Shown: positions 1 through 8,670, counted from the stretch's first letter. The stretch is 37,227 nucleotides of DNA from Mariniblastus sp. (GCA_014237975.1 JABACA010000034.1:1-37227), one strand, 5' to 3'. Notes: generated by a model from the letters alone, not told the origin. Made by a program: numbers and translations.

Positions 1-191
1 TTATGGCGGGCAACCTGAACGGTCTGCCAAGGAGTAAGATTCTCATAAATCTCGCGAGTCTTTTCCGTCATCTCACGTCTTTTTTGCCGCAATCGTTCGA
101 CTGCTTCGGCCGTTTTATCTGACTCCAATTCCAATTGCCGAACCTGTTCCGCAATGTCAGCAATCGGTTGTTCAAATTCAAGATAATCCAT
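1..191 (-). CDS. accA: Acetyl-CoA carboxylase carboxyltransferase subunit alpha (5' end only)
   Basis: This is the N-terminal 63 codons of a gene that runs off the left edge of the window. The translation starts MDYLEFEQPIADI, is followed by a charged helical stretch, and ends at LTPWQTVQVARH. Both ends of that segment match the family: AccA proteins start with an xDxLxFExPI segment and carry a conserved W-x-x-V-x-x-ARHP block about 60 residues in. AccA is one half of the carboxyltransferase that moves the carboxyl group from biotin to acetyl-CoA, the first step of fatty-acid synthesis, in the cytoplasm. The catalytic crotonase-fold core lies outside the window. The start is the ATG whose complement is at 189-191; no strong SD site is visible. 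Confidence 0.85.
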   Translation of the reverse strand, partial: MDYLEFEQPIADIAEQVRQLELESDKTAEAVERLRQKRREMTEKTREIYENLTPWQTVQVARH

Positions 192-376
192 GAGTCTTTA
201 CTTTTGTTAGAGTCACCCGTTCGGCACTAACCATCCACGAAACCAACCATTGACCACCATCCCATGTGATCCCGCTCGATGATCCAACCTGATTGAACCA
301 ACCCGCATCCCCATTCTGATCTCGATTGGTTGCATAACAAGGTGGGACCAGTCGTTGAAATCAACGAATCGGTAAT

Positions 377-1276
377 TTATTGCTCTGCCCCGGAATCACG
401 CACAAGTCCCACCGGCCTTTTGCCCGCGCGAAATACAGCCATGTTTGAAAACTCGAACAGAAAATCCGTGATCGTTTGAGGTCGGTCCTGGGGTTTTTTA
501 GACATCATCTTTGAAACCAAATCGCAGAGATCTCTCGTTGCTCCACTGACCGATAACAGATTGGGCACCGGGGCCGATATATGCTTGTTGAGGAGTTCAT
601 TGGGGTTGGTCGCCGAATACGGCGACCGCCCGGCCAGCAATTCAAACAGCACACAACCAAACGAGTATATATCGGAACGTTCATCCATTGCCTTCCCCTT
701 AATTTGCTCTGGCGCCATATAACTTCGAGTGCCTCGAATCTTCTTTTTGTTTTTGAACCCGGGAAGCAGCCCTGCTAACCCACCTTTCTTGCCCGGTTTC
801 TCTGCAATCGAAAAGTCAATTAATTTGACGCTGCCCTGCTCGTCAGCCAAAAAGTTGTCCGGCTTGATATCGCAATGAATCCAACCTTTTTCGTGTAAGT
901 GCCGAATCCCTTCAGCCGCTTTGCGAATAATACCCGGCAGGTTGATTGCAATCTCCTTTGGCCGCTCGCGCATTTCAATTTTCAGGTTGCGGGCATTAAA
1001 CAACTGCATCGAGAGGAACGGCAGTTTGTATAGATTATGAAAACCATAAATCTTGATAATGTTCGGATGGTCCAGCGTTATCCCGACATTTGCCTCGTGG
1101 TGCAAATACCCGATTTCGGTTTTGTCATTTCGGCATTCGCGGTTAAGCACCTTGATCGCCAATCTTTCTCGTTCGCGCCCATCCTGTCGCAACGCCTCCC
1201 AGACCTGGGTCGTTGTTCCCGAACGGATCAATCGAACCAGTTGAAAAGATCCTAGAAAGTCACGTTGATTTGACAC
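377..1276 (-). CDS. Small soluble Ser/Thr protein kinase with non-canonical motifs
   Basis: This is a 299-aa Hanks-type kinase domain with almost nothing outside it and no membrane segment or sensor domain. Visible motifs are the VAIK-type lysine K42 (AIKVL), the alpha-C glutamate near E61, the catalytic loop HCDIKPDN (134-141) with D136, K138 and N141, DFS in place of DFG (154-156), APE (188-190) and SDIYSFG with D202. The glycine loop is degenerate: SGTTTQV keeps only one of the usual glycines. The residue before the catalytic Asp is Cys, so this is a non-RD kinase, a type often not controlled by activation-loop phosphorylation. The catalytic Lys and both Asp residues remain, so activity is plausible. 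The start is GTG with GGA seven bases upstream. Substrate unknown. Confidence 0.85.
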   Translation of the reverse strand: MSNQRDFLGSFQLVRLIRSGTTTQVWEALRQDGRERERLAIKVLNRECRNDKTEIGYLHHEANVGITLDHPNIIKIYGFHNLYKLPFLSMQLFNARNLKIEMRERPKEIAINLPGIIRKAAEGIRHLHEKGWIHCDIKPDNFLADEQGSVKLIDFSIAEKPGKKGGLAGLLPGFKNKKKIRGTRSYMAPEQIKGKAMDERSDIYSFGCVLFELLAGRSPYSATNPNELLNKHISAPVPNLLSVSGATRDLCDLVSKMMSKKPQDRPQTITDFLFEFSNMAVFRAGKRPVGLVRDSGAEQ

Positions 1277-1703
1277 CTTGGCATCCAGCTTATTGAAAAA
1301 ACGAGTTGTTGATCACTTCATTCTATTCTAGCGAAACTGACCGCAAGTCAAAAGGCGACCGTGTTCGGCCGCCAACTTCACACGTTGATTCAGCTTCCAA
1401 CCGTCGGATGGCTGCGGGCAAATCCACTATCCACTTGGCCAAATTCCCGTTTTCCTGGCCAGCTTCCAGCCACCCCGCATTCAATGGCGCGCAACGTCCG
1501 CAGAGGAAGAAAACACCAGCTCCGCCGGTTGAAGTATCGTAAATTAACTAACGAAAAAAACCGATGCCTTGGTTACCACCTTAAAAACACCCAACAATCG
1601 ATCCGCTGTTCAACGGGTTGGGGTTATTTACCCTCACCGCTTTTGAGATGGTAAACAGCGATGATGATATCTATCAAAGTCCTGACAAACGCCTAACCTG
1701 ACT
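1277..1703. other. Intergenic gap with no convincing gene
   Basis: This 427-base stretch lies upstream of the kinase and downstream of truA. Its short plus-strand open frames have no family signature and no SD-supported start, so I do not call them. A 7-bp inverted repeat (CGCTGTT near 1604, AACAGCG near 1654) encloses about 40 bases but has no T-run, so it is not a clear terminator. Confidence 0.5.
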
Positions 1704-2465
1704 TTAATTCAAGGGCTCGTGGTAATCAACACGAACCAGAAACAGCCCATGGGCCGGGGCTGTGGGGCCGGCAAATGTACGGTCTTTTTGCTCCAGGACT
1801 TGCAGCACCCACTCCGGTTGGCGCTTGCCCTGCCCTACCGCAACCAGCGTTCCGACAATATTGCGAACCATATTATAAAGAAACCCATTGGCTGTCACTT
1901 CGATATCCAGATAACCAAAAACGGAACGCTGCCATTGATTGACCCTGATCTGGCTCACATTCCGTATCGTCGTTTTACGATCCGAACCGCTCGCCTGGAA
2001 ACTGGCAAAATCATGTTCCCCTTCTAGTAACCGGGCAGCCTGCTCTAAACCTGCCACGTCGACGAGACTGGGTATAAACCATCGCCATTGACACTGCAGT
2101 GGATCGCGGATCCGCCCAAATTGAATCTGGTACCGGTAGGTTTTTTGAACCGCATCCCGGATAGCGTGAAACCCGGCGTCGGCAAAATTAACTTGGAGTA
2201 TGGAGATGTTATCGGGGCAGGATGCATTCAGGGCCCGTTCCAATGTCAGGCAATCCAGTGACGTTGCTGATTCTACACTGCAAACCTGGCCCTCTGCATG
2301 AACGCCGGCATCCGTTCGACCACTGGCCATGATCCGTACACTCTCGCCGGTCACCTCGTGCCAAGCTTCTTCCAAAAGCTGTTGAATCGTGACCCCATTG
2401 GGCTGAACCTGCCAACCCGAGTAGCCCGTCCCATCATAGGCGATAATCAGTTTGAAGAACTGCAT
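1704..2465 (-). CDS. truA: tRNA pseudouridine(38-40) synthase TruA
   Basis: This is a 253-aa protein of normal TruA length. It converts U38, U39 and U40 in the tRNA anticodon stem to pseudouridine, in the cytoplasm. The N-terminus FKLIIAYDGTGYSGWQ is the family start, GRTDAGVHA (49-57) carries the catalytic Asp (D52), and the C-terminal half has the FLYNMVRNIVGTL motif. The ATG start lies inside the end of asd, overlapping it by 19 bases, so the two genes are probably cotranscribed and may be translationally coupled. Confidence 0.96.
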   Translation of the reverse strand: MQFFKLIIAYDGTGYSGWQVQPNGVTIQQLLEEAWHEVTGESVRIMASGRTDAGVHAEGQVCSVESATSLDCLTLERALNASCPDNISILQVNFADAGFHAIRDAVQKTYRYQIQFGRIRDPLQCQWRWFIPSLVDVAGLEQAARLLEGEHDFASFQASGSDRKTTIRNVSQIRVNQWQRSVFGYLDIEVTANGFLYNMVRNIVGTLVAVGQGKRQPEWVLQVLEQKDRTFAGPTAPAHGLFLVRVDYHEPLN

Positions 2466-3475
2466 TTTGAGTATTCAGTTGAAGCCAATAATTCCGCAAT
2501 TTGCACTGCGTTGGTAGCAGCTCCTTTGCGCAGGTTGTCGCTGACACACCAGAACGCCAGCGAATTCTCGCGGCTGAGATCGCGGCGAATCCTGCCGACA
2601 AAAACATCATCAAGATCGTCACAATGAATAGGCATTGGATAAATTCCGTTGCGAGGATCATCCATCAGCTTGATGCCGGCCGCGGCCTCAAAAAGCTGCC
2701 TTGCTTCATCCGGTGACACTGGCTTTTCCGTTTCCAGAATGATCGACTCGCTATGGCAATTTTGAACGGGTACGCGAACACAGGTCGGACAGACCTCGAG
2801 GCTCGGACAGGAAAAAATCTTTTGCGTTTCAACCACCATTTTCATCTCTTCCGAAGTATAGCCATTATCCTGGACGGAACCGATCTGTGGGATCACGTTA
2901 AATGCAATCGGATGGCTAAACGCCCGGTATTTCCATTCGACATTTTCTATTGACGCTCGAGTGCCGTTTTCCAAGTCAGCATTCCCCTGGACACCGGCTC
3001 CACTGGTGGCCTGATAGGTGGTGACAATGACCCGGCGAATGGAAGCAAAATCATGTATCGGTTTCATCGCCAAAACCATCTGGGTCGTGCTGCAATTCGG
3101 ACTGGCAATGATCCCTTGATGCTCGGCGATCGCCGCCGCGTTGACCTCGGGCACGACCAGGGGCACATGGTCCAGCATCCGATGGGCTCCACTTTCGTCA
3201 ACGACAACCGCTCCAGCTGCCACCGCCCAAGGCGCAAATTCCAGAGCAACCTCGTCGGGCGTACTGCCAATCACGATATCAATGCCGTCAAAGGCTGCCG
3301 GCCGCATCAGTTCTACAGGCACAGCGCGACCGTCAAATTCAATCTCTTTGCCTGCAGATTTTTCAGAAGCCAGAAACCGAATCTCGCCGTATGGAAATTT
3401 CCTCTGCACGAGTAATTTTCGGACGAGCGTACCAACGGCTCCCGTCGCACCGACGATCGCTATATTCTTGTTCAA
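2447..3475 (-). CDS. asd: Aspartate-semialdehyde dehydrogenase
   Basis: This 342-aa enzyme reduces beta-aspartyl phosphate to aspartate semialdehyde with NADPH. That is the branch point to lysine/diaminopimelate, threonine and methionine. The N-terminal NADP-binding loop GATGAVG (9-15), the catalytic Cys128 in SPNCSTTQ, the GAGVQG segment and the CVRVPVQNCHSES block with its His are all present. The start is TTG; AGGTGA about seven bases upstream supports it. It is the first gene of the asd-truA unit and overlaps truA. The gap to the upstream HTTM gene is about 200 bases, so it probably has its own promoter. Confidence 0.96.
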   Translation of the reverse strand: MNKNIAIVGATGAVGTLVRKLLVQRKFPYGEIRFLASEKSAGKEIEFDGRAVPVELMRPAAFDGIDIVIGSTPDEVALEFAPWAVAAGAVVVDESGAHRMLDHVPLVVPEVNAAAIAEHQGIIASPNCSTTQMVLAMKPIHDFASIRRVIVTTYQATSGAGVQGNADLENGTRASIENVEWKYRAFSHPIAFNVIPQIGSVQDNGYTSEEMKMVVETQKIFSCPSLEVCPTCVRVPVQNCHSESIILETEKPVSPDEARQLFEAAAGIKLMDDPRNGIYPMPIHCDDLDDVFVGRIRRDLSRENSLAFWCVSDNLRKGAATNAVQIAELLASTEYSKCSSSN

Positions 3476-3673
3476 CTTGGTTCACCTACATCTAGAGTGT
3501 GATCCGGCGGAACCGGCAGACGAAAACCCGATTCACCGCGACAATCCCTGCACGGGTCCCGTCAGTATAGGATCTTTGGCCGTCGGTACAACGACGCAGA
3601 GTACTTAGCCCAACGCATTCGGGTTGAATCGATGACCGACGGAGAAAGTTGGCCCCGCTACGGGGAGGCTTGC

Positions 3674-4654
3674 TCAAGTCGTCTTGGCGGCCACCACCTG
3701 ATGATCGGTAATTTCGGCCGTTTCATCAGCGCCGATGGATCCACAACAGCGCCTCCAAACCTGTGGTTCAACGAACGCCAGGTTGCCGTAGATCATGACC
3801 AGGCCAAATGTCAACATCCCCATGAAAACACCAATTCCCAGGTGGATGCCCACGGCCATCAATAATACGATCGGGCGCGTCAGTCGAGGCCAAACCAGAA
3901 ACGGATAGGCCACTTCCCAGCTAACTGCAACCAGCGTCAACAGGTTCACCAACCACATGTGATCCGAGATCCAGGTCATGTCGACGGACTGGTATTCAAA
4001 GCTTGCCAAGGCACCCCAAATCGCTTCACCATTCCACCAGTAGCCACCTTGCAATTTCCCAAGTCCGGCAAACAGGTAGACCACGCACATATGCAACTGA
4101 ATCAGCCGCGTCGCGATGTTGTTCATAACTGTCGAACCGTCCAGTCCCCTGCCCCGTTTACGATTCAACCATGCATCGACCGAATACACTCGACCACAGT
4201 CGCTGATCGCCAAGTAACAACAAAGAAATGCATTGATCTGATCCAGGCCAAACTGGGCTCCGGTCGCCCGGTTGGCATAAGACACCACCAGCAGGAAGGA
4301 CAGAATACCGGTGATACGGGTTTGCCAACCTGCCATAAACAGAAATAGCACCAACAGTCCTGCAAAATGGGAACCCCACAACCAGGCACTTGATTGGAAC
4401 CACTCGAAATGACTCCAACTGTAAGACGGGCCCCACTGAAAAAGGCCTCGATATTCAGTTGGCAGAACCCCCGCATCTCCAAAAAACGTCGGCAGCTCCA
4501 GCGTCCAAACCAAGTGGGTATATAACAACATCGAAGCCACCAGGACCCGCATCAGCGCCAGCGTGTTAGCCGCGCGTTTCTCAAACCAGAAATGATTCCA
4601 GAAATCGATCCATGATCTGCCGTAGGTACGCACAACCGAGGAAATACCACTCAT
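3674..4654 (-). CDS. HTTM domain membrane protein (vitamin K-dependent gamma-carboxylase-like)
   Basis: This is a 326-aa polytopic membrane protein. Features typical of HTTM family proteins are an amphipathic start (WIDFWNHFWFEKRAANTLAL), followed by RVLVASMLLYTHLVW, then FGDAGVLPTEYR, and later helices containing QLHMCVVYLFAGLGKLQG and WWNGEAIWGALA. The HTTM domain is shared with vitamin K-dependent gamma-glutamyl carboxylase, but this protein lacks the long lumenal C-terminal part of the animal enzyme, so carboxylase activity cannot be assumed. Its ATG overlaps the stop of the 256-aa gene upstream (ATGA), which implies translational coupling and a joint function. Confidence 0.85.
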   Translation of the reverse strand: MSGISSVVRTYGRSWIDFWNHFWFEKRAANTLALMRVLVASMLLYTHLVWTLELPTFFGDAGVLPTEYRGLFQWGPSYSWSHFEWFQSSAWLWGSHFAGLLVLFLFMAGWQTRITGILSFLLVVSYANRATGAQFGLDQINAFLCCYLAISDCGRVYSVDAWLNRKRGRGLDGSTVMNNIATRLIQLHMCVVYLFAGLGKLQGGYWWNGEAIWGALASFEYQSVDMTWISDHMWLVNLLTLVAVSWEVAYPFLVWPRLTRPIVLLMAVGIHLGIGVFMGMLTFGLVMIYGNLAFVEPQVWRRCCGSIGADETAEITDHQVVAAKTT

Positions 4655-5421
4655 TGGATTTCCTCGCTAGACAAATCGGACCATGTAAATTCTGCGATCT
4701 GCTGTGGCACCGACAAATAGCGAGGATCGTCCAACTCGTTACCCGACCTCACGTCGACAGGTAACGGAATCAATCGCTCCAAACAAAACAGCTGAATGGA
4801 TTGTCCATCGTATTTTCGCATCAAGTAGCCGGCGATCCCACGGACCACAACGTCAAACCGACGAGACGACAAATCGTAATCCTGACGCATATTCCAATGC
4901 CGACGTTCCAGTTCATCGACAATCTCTCGAGGTGCGCCCTCAATCCGAGCCGCATCTATTTCCTTCTGTACGCCTGCCAGAGATTCACGGAACATTTCAG
5001 GTGATGGTGTAAAGGCGTAATGGTCGTAAATGGATTCGCTCAACATGAACCATCGATGGTACATCAATCGTGGCCAATGCTGGCTGCGGTCGGGAAATTG
5101 ACCCTCGACGATGTCTCCCTCGTTTGTTTTGATCCGGTAGGTCAGGAGATGGCCCGGTCCGGGATCGGGGCCAAAAAAACGATAACCATGACCCAGATAC
5201 ATGAATTGATGAACGGGCCGCACCGCGCGGCTCAAAGGCAACGTCAAGTCCGCAGAACCGATCGGATTGGCAAGCGGACCCAGCAGAACGATGCCGAGGT
5301 ACAAAGCGATGACGAGCGAAACGATGCCTCGAGTGACGGCACCCCAGGCGAATTCCGGATCACGGCAGTTTTCCGATTCGTTCATTGGCAGCATCTGTAA
5401 TTTGTCATTGCGGACCGACAC
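4651..5421 (-). CDS. Uncharacterised single-pass membrane protein, partner of the HTTM protein
   Basis: This is a 256-aa protein I cannot assign to a characterised family. One hydrophobic helix near residues 33-50 (IVSLVIALYLGIVLLGPL) is followed by a soluble, charged domain with motifs such as FMYLGHGYRFFGPDPGPG and YHRWFMLSESIYDHYAF. The domain is rich in aromatic residues and Arg and lies outside or in the periplasm if the helix acts as a signal anchor. The stop codon overlaps the HTTM start by 4 bases. The longest start is GTG; ATG codons 10 and 13 codons in are alternatives and no SD site decides. A role as accessory subunit of the HTTM protein is inferred from the coupling alone. Confidence 0.75.
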   Translation of the reverse strand: MSVRNDKLQMLPMNESENCRDPEFAWGAVTRGIVSLVIALYLGIVLLGPLANPIGSADLTLPLSRAVRPVHQFMYLGHGYRFFGPDPGPGHLLTYRIKTNEGDIVEGQFPDRSQHWPRLMYHRWFMLSESIYDHYAFTPSPEMFRESLAGVQKEIDAARIEGAPREIVDELERRHWNMRQDYDLSSRRFDVVVRGIAGYLMRKYDGQSIQLFCLERLIPLPVDVRSGNELDDPRYLSVPQQIAEFTWSDLSSEEIQ

Positions 5422-5500
5422 CGAACCGCCGGTAATTTCATTTTCAGTTTACGAGTATCAAACCAGACGAAACAAGCAGCGTTGGCTGATGTCCCTTATC

Positions 5501-5532
5501 AAAAAAACTCGCTGCCAAGCAACGGCAGCGAG
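5501..5532 (-). terminator. Rho-independent terminator of the TIGR03000 gene
   Basis: Read on the minus strand this is a perfect 9-bp stem CTCGCTGCC/GGCAGCGAG with a 7-base loop, followed at once by seven T residues. It lies 43 bases after the stop of the gene ending at 5576 and before the 256-aa gene, so the two are separate transcription units. Confidence 0.9.
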
Positions 5533-5575
5533 CAAATAAATCATCAGGTTTTCCTCGGATTCGCGATCCAAGCAA

Positions 5576-6748
5576 CTACTTGGAAACGTAAAGATCTGGT
5601 TGATTAAAATCAAACCCCAGTTCGTACTCTTCGCCTGATTCAACATCTAGGGTTTTCTCGGCAACGAATGTCTTCCCATCTCGAACCACCGTGACAATGA
5701 CACGATAATCTGGCCACGATTCGCCCGGCTTGAGCGTTCGCGACTTGAAATAGCGAACTTCCCCTTTGGCTGAGGTAGGATTGCCGCTCAACGTAACAAT
5801 CGCATCACTGGGAACTTTCAGGGAAAGTTGGGTCAATTGTGGTTGTTCAAAATCAAATTTGATCGACTGGGATGAACCAGCCTGCAGCGTCACGGTGCGA
5901 TGCATCGCGATATCACGCCCTGCTTTGTCAACAACCGCTTTGACCTCAAACTGGTAGTCCCTGCCCTGCTCAAGATTATGCGAAACGTAACTTCGCAAAC
6001 TGCCCAGCGTTGTTGTCTTACGGCCATTGATCCAAACCTTGGCCTCGGACGGCAAATCAAGATTCAGAATCGCATCCCGATTTTTAGTTGGAGCAAAGCG
6101 GGTATCGGCATCTGACGCGGGTGCGGGTGTTGGTGGAGTCTCAATCCCATCGGTGGCAGGTTTCTCTAACGTCGATGGTTCGGGTACCGCATTGGGAACC
6201 ACGCTCGGGACGGGTGAGCTTTCGGTCGGCAGATTTGGATTAACGATCACCTGGCCTTGTCCACTTGGATTTCCAAGGTAAACGGCCGAACGACTACCGG
6301 AAGAACCCAGGCTGCCCATGCTGGAACTGTAAGTGTAACCACCACTACTGCCCCCTGAGGAACCCATATAACTTCCGCCACTACTTCCGCCACTACTTCC
6401 GCCACTACTTCCGCTTCCGCCACTACTTCCACCCCAACGCCGTTGATGCGCCTGATGAGCCGCGGCAAAGAAATTACGAACGGGTCGAAACGGTTGCCGA
6501 TAGCTTCCACCGCTGCTTCCATAGCCACCACTGCTTCCATAGCCACCACTGCTGGCGTAACCACCACTGCTTCCATAGCCACCACTGCTGGCGTAACCAC
6601 CGCTGGAGCCCCACGAGCCAGATGAGCCAGCACTGCCTCGGCTACCCCATGAACCACCGCCGTAAGCCTCGGCCGATTCGGATGCACAAAGTGCAAATAC
6701 AACGGCCAATATGACCACGAACGATCGGGCCAAACCATAGTTTTTCAT
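5576..6748 (-). CDS. Secreted Gly/Ser-rich protein with two TIGR03000 (planctomycete) domains
   Basis: This is a 390-aa exported protein. A signal peptide covers about residues 1-28 (hydrophobic VVILAVVFALCAS, then SAEA). Residues about 30-160 are low-complexity Gly/Ser/Tyr repeats of the GSSGGY and ASSGGY type, then a Pro/Thr linker. Two copies of the planctomycete-specific TIGR03000 domain follow. The first, near 225-300, has the typical SEAKVWINGRKTTTLGSLR start and an F-E-V-K-A strand; the second, near 305-383, begins SLKVPSDAIVTLSGN. The domain's function is unknown; the layout suggests a surface or periplasmic structural protein. The ATG start has AGGAG six bases upstream. It is monocistronic, with a terminator right after it. 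Confidence 0.88.
   Translation of the reverse strand: MKNYGLARSFVVILAVVFALCASESAEAYGGGSWGSRGSAGSSGSWGSSGGYASSGGYGSSGGYASSGGYGSSGGYGSSGGSYRQPFRPVRNFFAAAHQAHQRRWGGSSGGSGSSGGSSGGSSGGSYMGSSGGSSGGYTYSSSMGSLGSSGSRSAVYLGNPSGQGQVIVNPNLPTESSPVPSVVPNAVPEPSTLEKPATDGIETPPTPAPASDADTRFAPTKNRDAILNLDLPSEAKVWINGRKTTTLGSLRSYVSHNLEQGRDYQFEVKAVVDKAGRDIAMHRTVTLQAGSSQSIKFDFEQPQLTQLSLKVPSDAIVTLSGNPTSAKGEVRYFKSRTLKPGESWPDYRVIVTVVRDGKTFVAEKTLDVESGEEYELGFDFNQPDLYVSK
6371..6430. repeat. 12-bp tandem repeat coding for GSSG units
   Basis: Three perfect copies of ACTTCCGCCACT (6371-6406) are followed by degenerate copies. They encode part of the Ser/Gly tract of the TIGR03000 protein on the minus strand and leave the frame intact, since 12 is a multiple of three. 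Confidence 0.9.
6507..6596. repeat. 18-bp tandem repeat coding for GSSGGY/ASSGGY units
   Basis: Five consecutive 18-bp units lie here: CCACCRCTGCTTCCATAG three times and CCACCACTGCTGGCGTAA twice, in the order 1,1,2,1,2. The alternation implies that a 36-bp pair was itself duplicated. The units are in frame in the minus-strand gene and can change length by slippage without breaking it. Confidence 0.92.
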
Positions 6749-7263
6749 AAACGTCTCCTAGTTGTCTATCAAGTCAACTTTCCTGTGATCTAAGCTGATT
6801 TGAGCACCAAAATCCGGCATGGGCGCCGGGTGGATCAGGCCCATTTCAGGGAAACACACTGTTATTGGGTGTGTATTTCAGAATACCAACAGAAGAGAGT
6901 AATTCAAGGCGATTAGGGGCTTTTGGTGGATTAGACAGGATTTAACGATTATTAAGCAGCGGCAAAGGAAATCCCGGCCGCGAACGCACTCGGCAAACCC
7001 CCAAATCGCGAGAAACACGATGGGCGACCGAGGCCATTTTGGACCTAGCCAGGCAGCCCCTGCTCAGCTGCCACTGGAACTGGCACCCCAATTTCGCAGC
7101 TGGCCAATGTGCATGGGATACGTCCCACCTCGCCAACTAAAACAGCCTTCATCCCACTGACTCGTTGCCGACAGATTCAAGGGCGCAGCAACAGCCACCC
7201 TGCAAAATGTCGCTCCAATGATCGTACGCTGTGCCCAAATGTCACGACACCGGTCAACTCACC
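6749..7263. other. Intergenic gap upstream of the TIGR03000 gene
   Basis: This is 515 bases with no supported gene. The first 20 bases upstream of the TIGR03000 gene hold its SD site. AT-rich sequence near 6860-6960 could hold its promoter, but I cannot assign -35 and -10 boxes with confidence. The only minus-strand open frame here (about 6942-7136) has no start signal or family resemblance. Confidence 0.4.
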
Positions 7264-8511
7264 TTACTCGGAGTCAATGGAACGAATCATTATGTTATCG
7301 AACGACGCGGTACCGGTAGCACCAAACAGACCGATCCTCAAAATGGCCTCTCGTGCCCCGACCGGGACACTGATTTCCCGATCATAGTTTTTCCAAGCGC
7401 GAGTTCCCTGGAAAGGCCCGATGTACTCAGTGGCAATGTCCGAGCGATCATCCGCCAGAAACTGGATCGCGATCAGGGGTAAATCACCTTTGTGCGGTCC
7501 CTGGGCCACGTTGTCACAAGTGACCGAGGTCGAAAGTTTGATTTTGGATACTTCGCGGCCATCAATCGCCAATCCCTGCATCAACCAGGAAAACTGACCA
7601 GGAACTTTGTTACTGAATTTGACATAATGCTGTCCGCTCGGTGCCAAAACATCTTTATTGAGATCACACTTCCGTTGGTAATACCAGCCTTTGACGAAAC
7701 CAGAATCATCAACCCCTTGTTCAAAGTCGCCATTTAAAATTCCCGGCTTGGATGGATCGGGAAAGACCTGGCGATTGTCTTCCGCAACACCCGTCATTGG
7801 CACGAATAACGTCGGCCTAAGCGGCTGACGTTCCAGTTCACCATTTACCTTTTTCATCAAATAAAGCGTCTGTTGATGCCGTTCACCCATGGGAACCACG
7901 ATCAAACCGCCTTCCTTCAATTGATCTTTGAGCGGTATGGGAATCTCTTCCGGTGAACAAGTCAGAATGATCTTGTCAAACGGCGCGTGTTGCGGCCAGC
8001 CTTTAAAGCCGTCGCCAATTTTTGTGTAAACATTGTCGTATTTCAGTTTCTTAAGAACCTTCGCCGCCTGCTTGCCAAGTGGCTCCACAATTTCTATCGA
8101 ATAAACCTGGTCCACCAACGGGCTTAATACTGCGGCCTGATAACCGCTCCCGGTGCCAATCTCCAGAACCCGATCCTCGCGATCGGGGTCCAGGGATTCG
8201 GTCATGTAAGCCACAATGAAAGGAGACGAGATCGTCTGCCCTTCGCCAATGGGAATCCCCGCATCCAAATACGCTTGATCCCAGACATTTTTCGGCATGA
8301 ATTCGTGGCGAAGCGTCTGCTGGATGGATCGGATTACCTTGGGATGGGTAATCCCGGCACCCTTGACTGCCGTTTCAACCATTTCCATTCGTTGTTGTCG
8401 AAATTTATCTTTGGTATTTTGACCAACGACTTGCGTTTGGCAAACCATCAATCCGGACACGACCAAAATGATCGCGAGACATTTACGTGACATTTGATTT
8501 TCAAACGACAT
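7264..8511 (-). CDS. pcm: Exported protein-L-isoaspartate O-methyltransferase with extra C-terminal domain
   Basis: This is a 415-aa protein. Residues 1-30 form a signal peptide (MSRKCLAIILVVSGLMV...). Residues about 40-245 are a full PIMT domain: MVETAVKGAGI and the FMP segment, GQTISSP (91-97), and the SAM-binding EIGTGSGYQAAVL (117-129). PIMT transfers methyl from S-adenosylmethionine to isoaspartyl residues to repair aged proteins. Residues about 255-415 form an added beta-rich domain starting ILNGDFEQG and ending SFDNIMIRS, a pattern like carbohydrate-binding-type jelly-roll domains. Normal PIMTs are about 210 aa and cytoplasmic. The ATG start has AAAGGA six bases upstream, so the signal peptide belongs to the gene. 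How SAM would be available outside the cytoplasm is unclear. Confidence 0.9.
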   Translation of the reverse strand: MSFENQMSRKCLAIILVVSGLMVCQTQVVGQNTKDKFRQQRMEMVETAVKGAGITHPKVIRSIQQTLRHEFMPKNVWDQAYLDAGIPIGEGQTISSPFIVAYMTESLDPDREDRVLEIGTGSGYQAAVLSPLVDQVYSIEIVEPLGKQAAKVLKKLKYDNVYTKIGDGFKGWPQHAPFDKIILTCSPEEIPIPLKDQLKEGGLIVVPMGERHQQTLYLMKKVNGELERQPLRPTLFVPMTGVAEDNRQVFPDPSKPGILNGDFEQGVDDSGFVKGWYYQRKCDLNKDVLAPSGQHYVKFSNKVPGQFSWLMQGLAIDGREVSKIKLSTSVTCDNVAQGPHKGDLPLIAIQFLADDRSDIATEYIGPFQGTRAWKNYDREISVPVGAREAILRIGLFGATGTASFDNIMIRSIDSE

Positions 8512-8670
8512 GAATTTTCCTTTTTATTTACCCATTGCCCCAGGTAATTTTAGGATTGCTGCAAAGTTACAGTTCGAGTGGTCACTTGATACCGAACTTC
8601 GATCTATTATACCAATTATTGGCTGATAGTAATAAACGCAAATCAACACTGAATTTACCAAATTATCCCC

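Noticed and set aside
3141-3608. 155-codon plus-strand frame antisense to asd
   Set aside because: It is a shadow of the asd coding frame; asd is unambiguous.
3653-3665. CCCCG-CTA-CGGGG hairpin near the HTTM stop as a terminator
   Set aside because: Only a 5-bp stem and no T-run on the relevant strand, so not called.
6247-6738. Overlapping open frames in the Gly/Ser repeat of the TIGR03000 gene
   Set aside because: Same cause: repeat DNA with no stops. The minus-strand gene has SD, signal peptide and domains.
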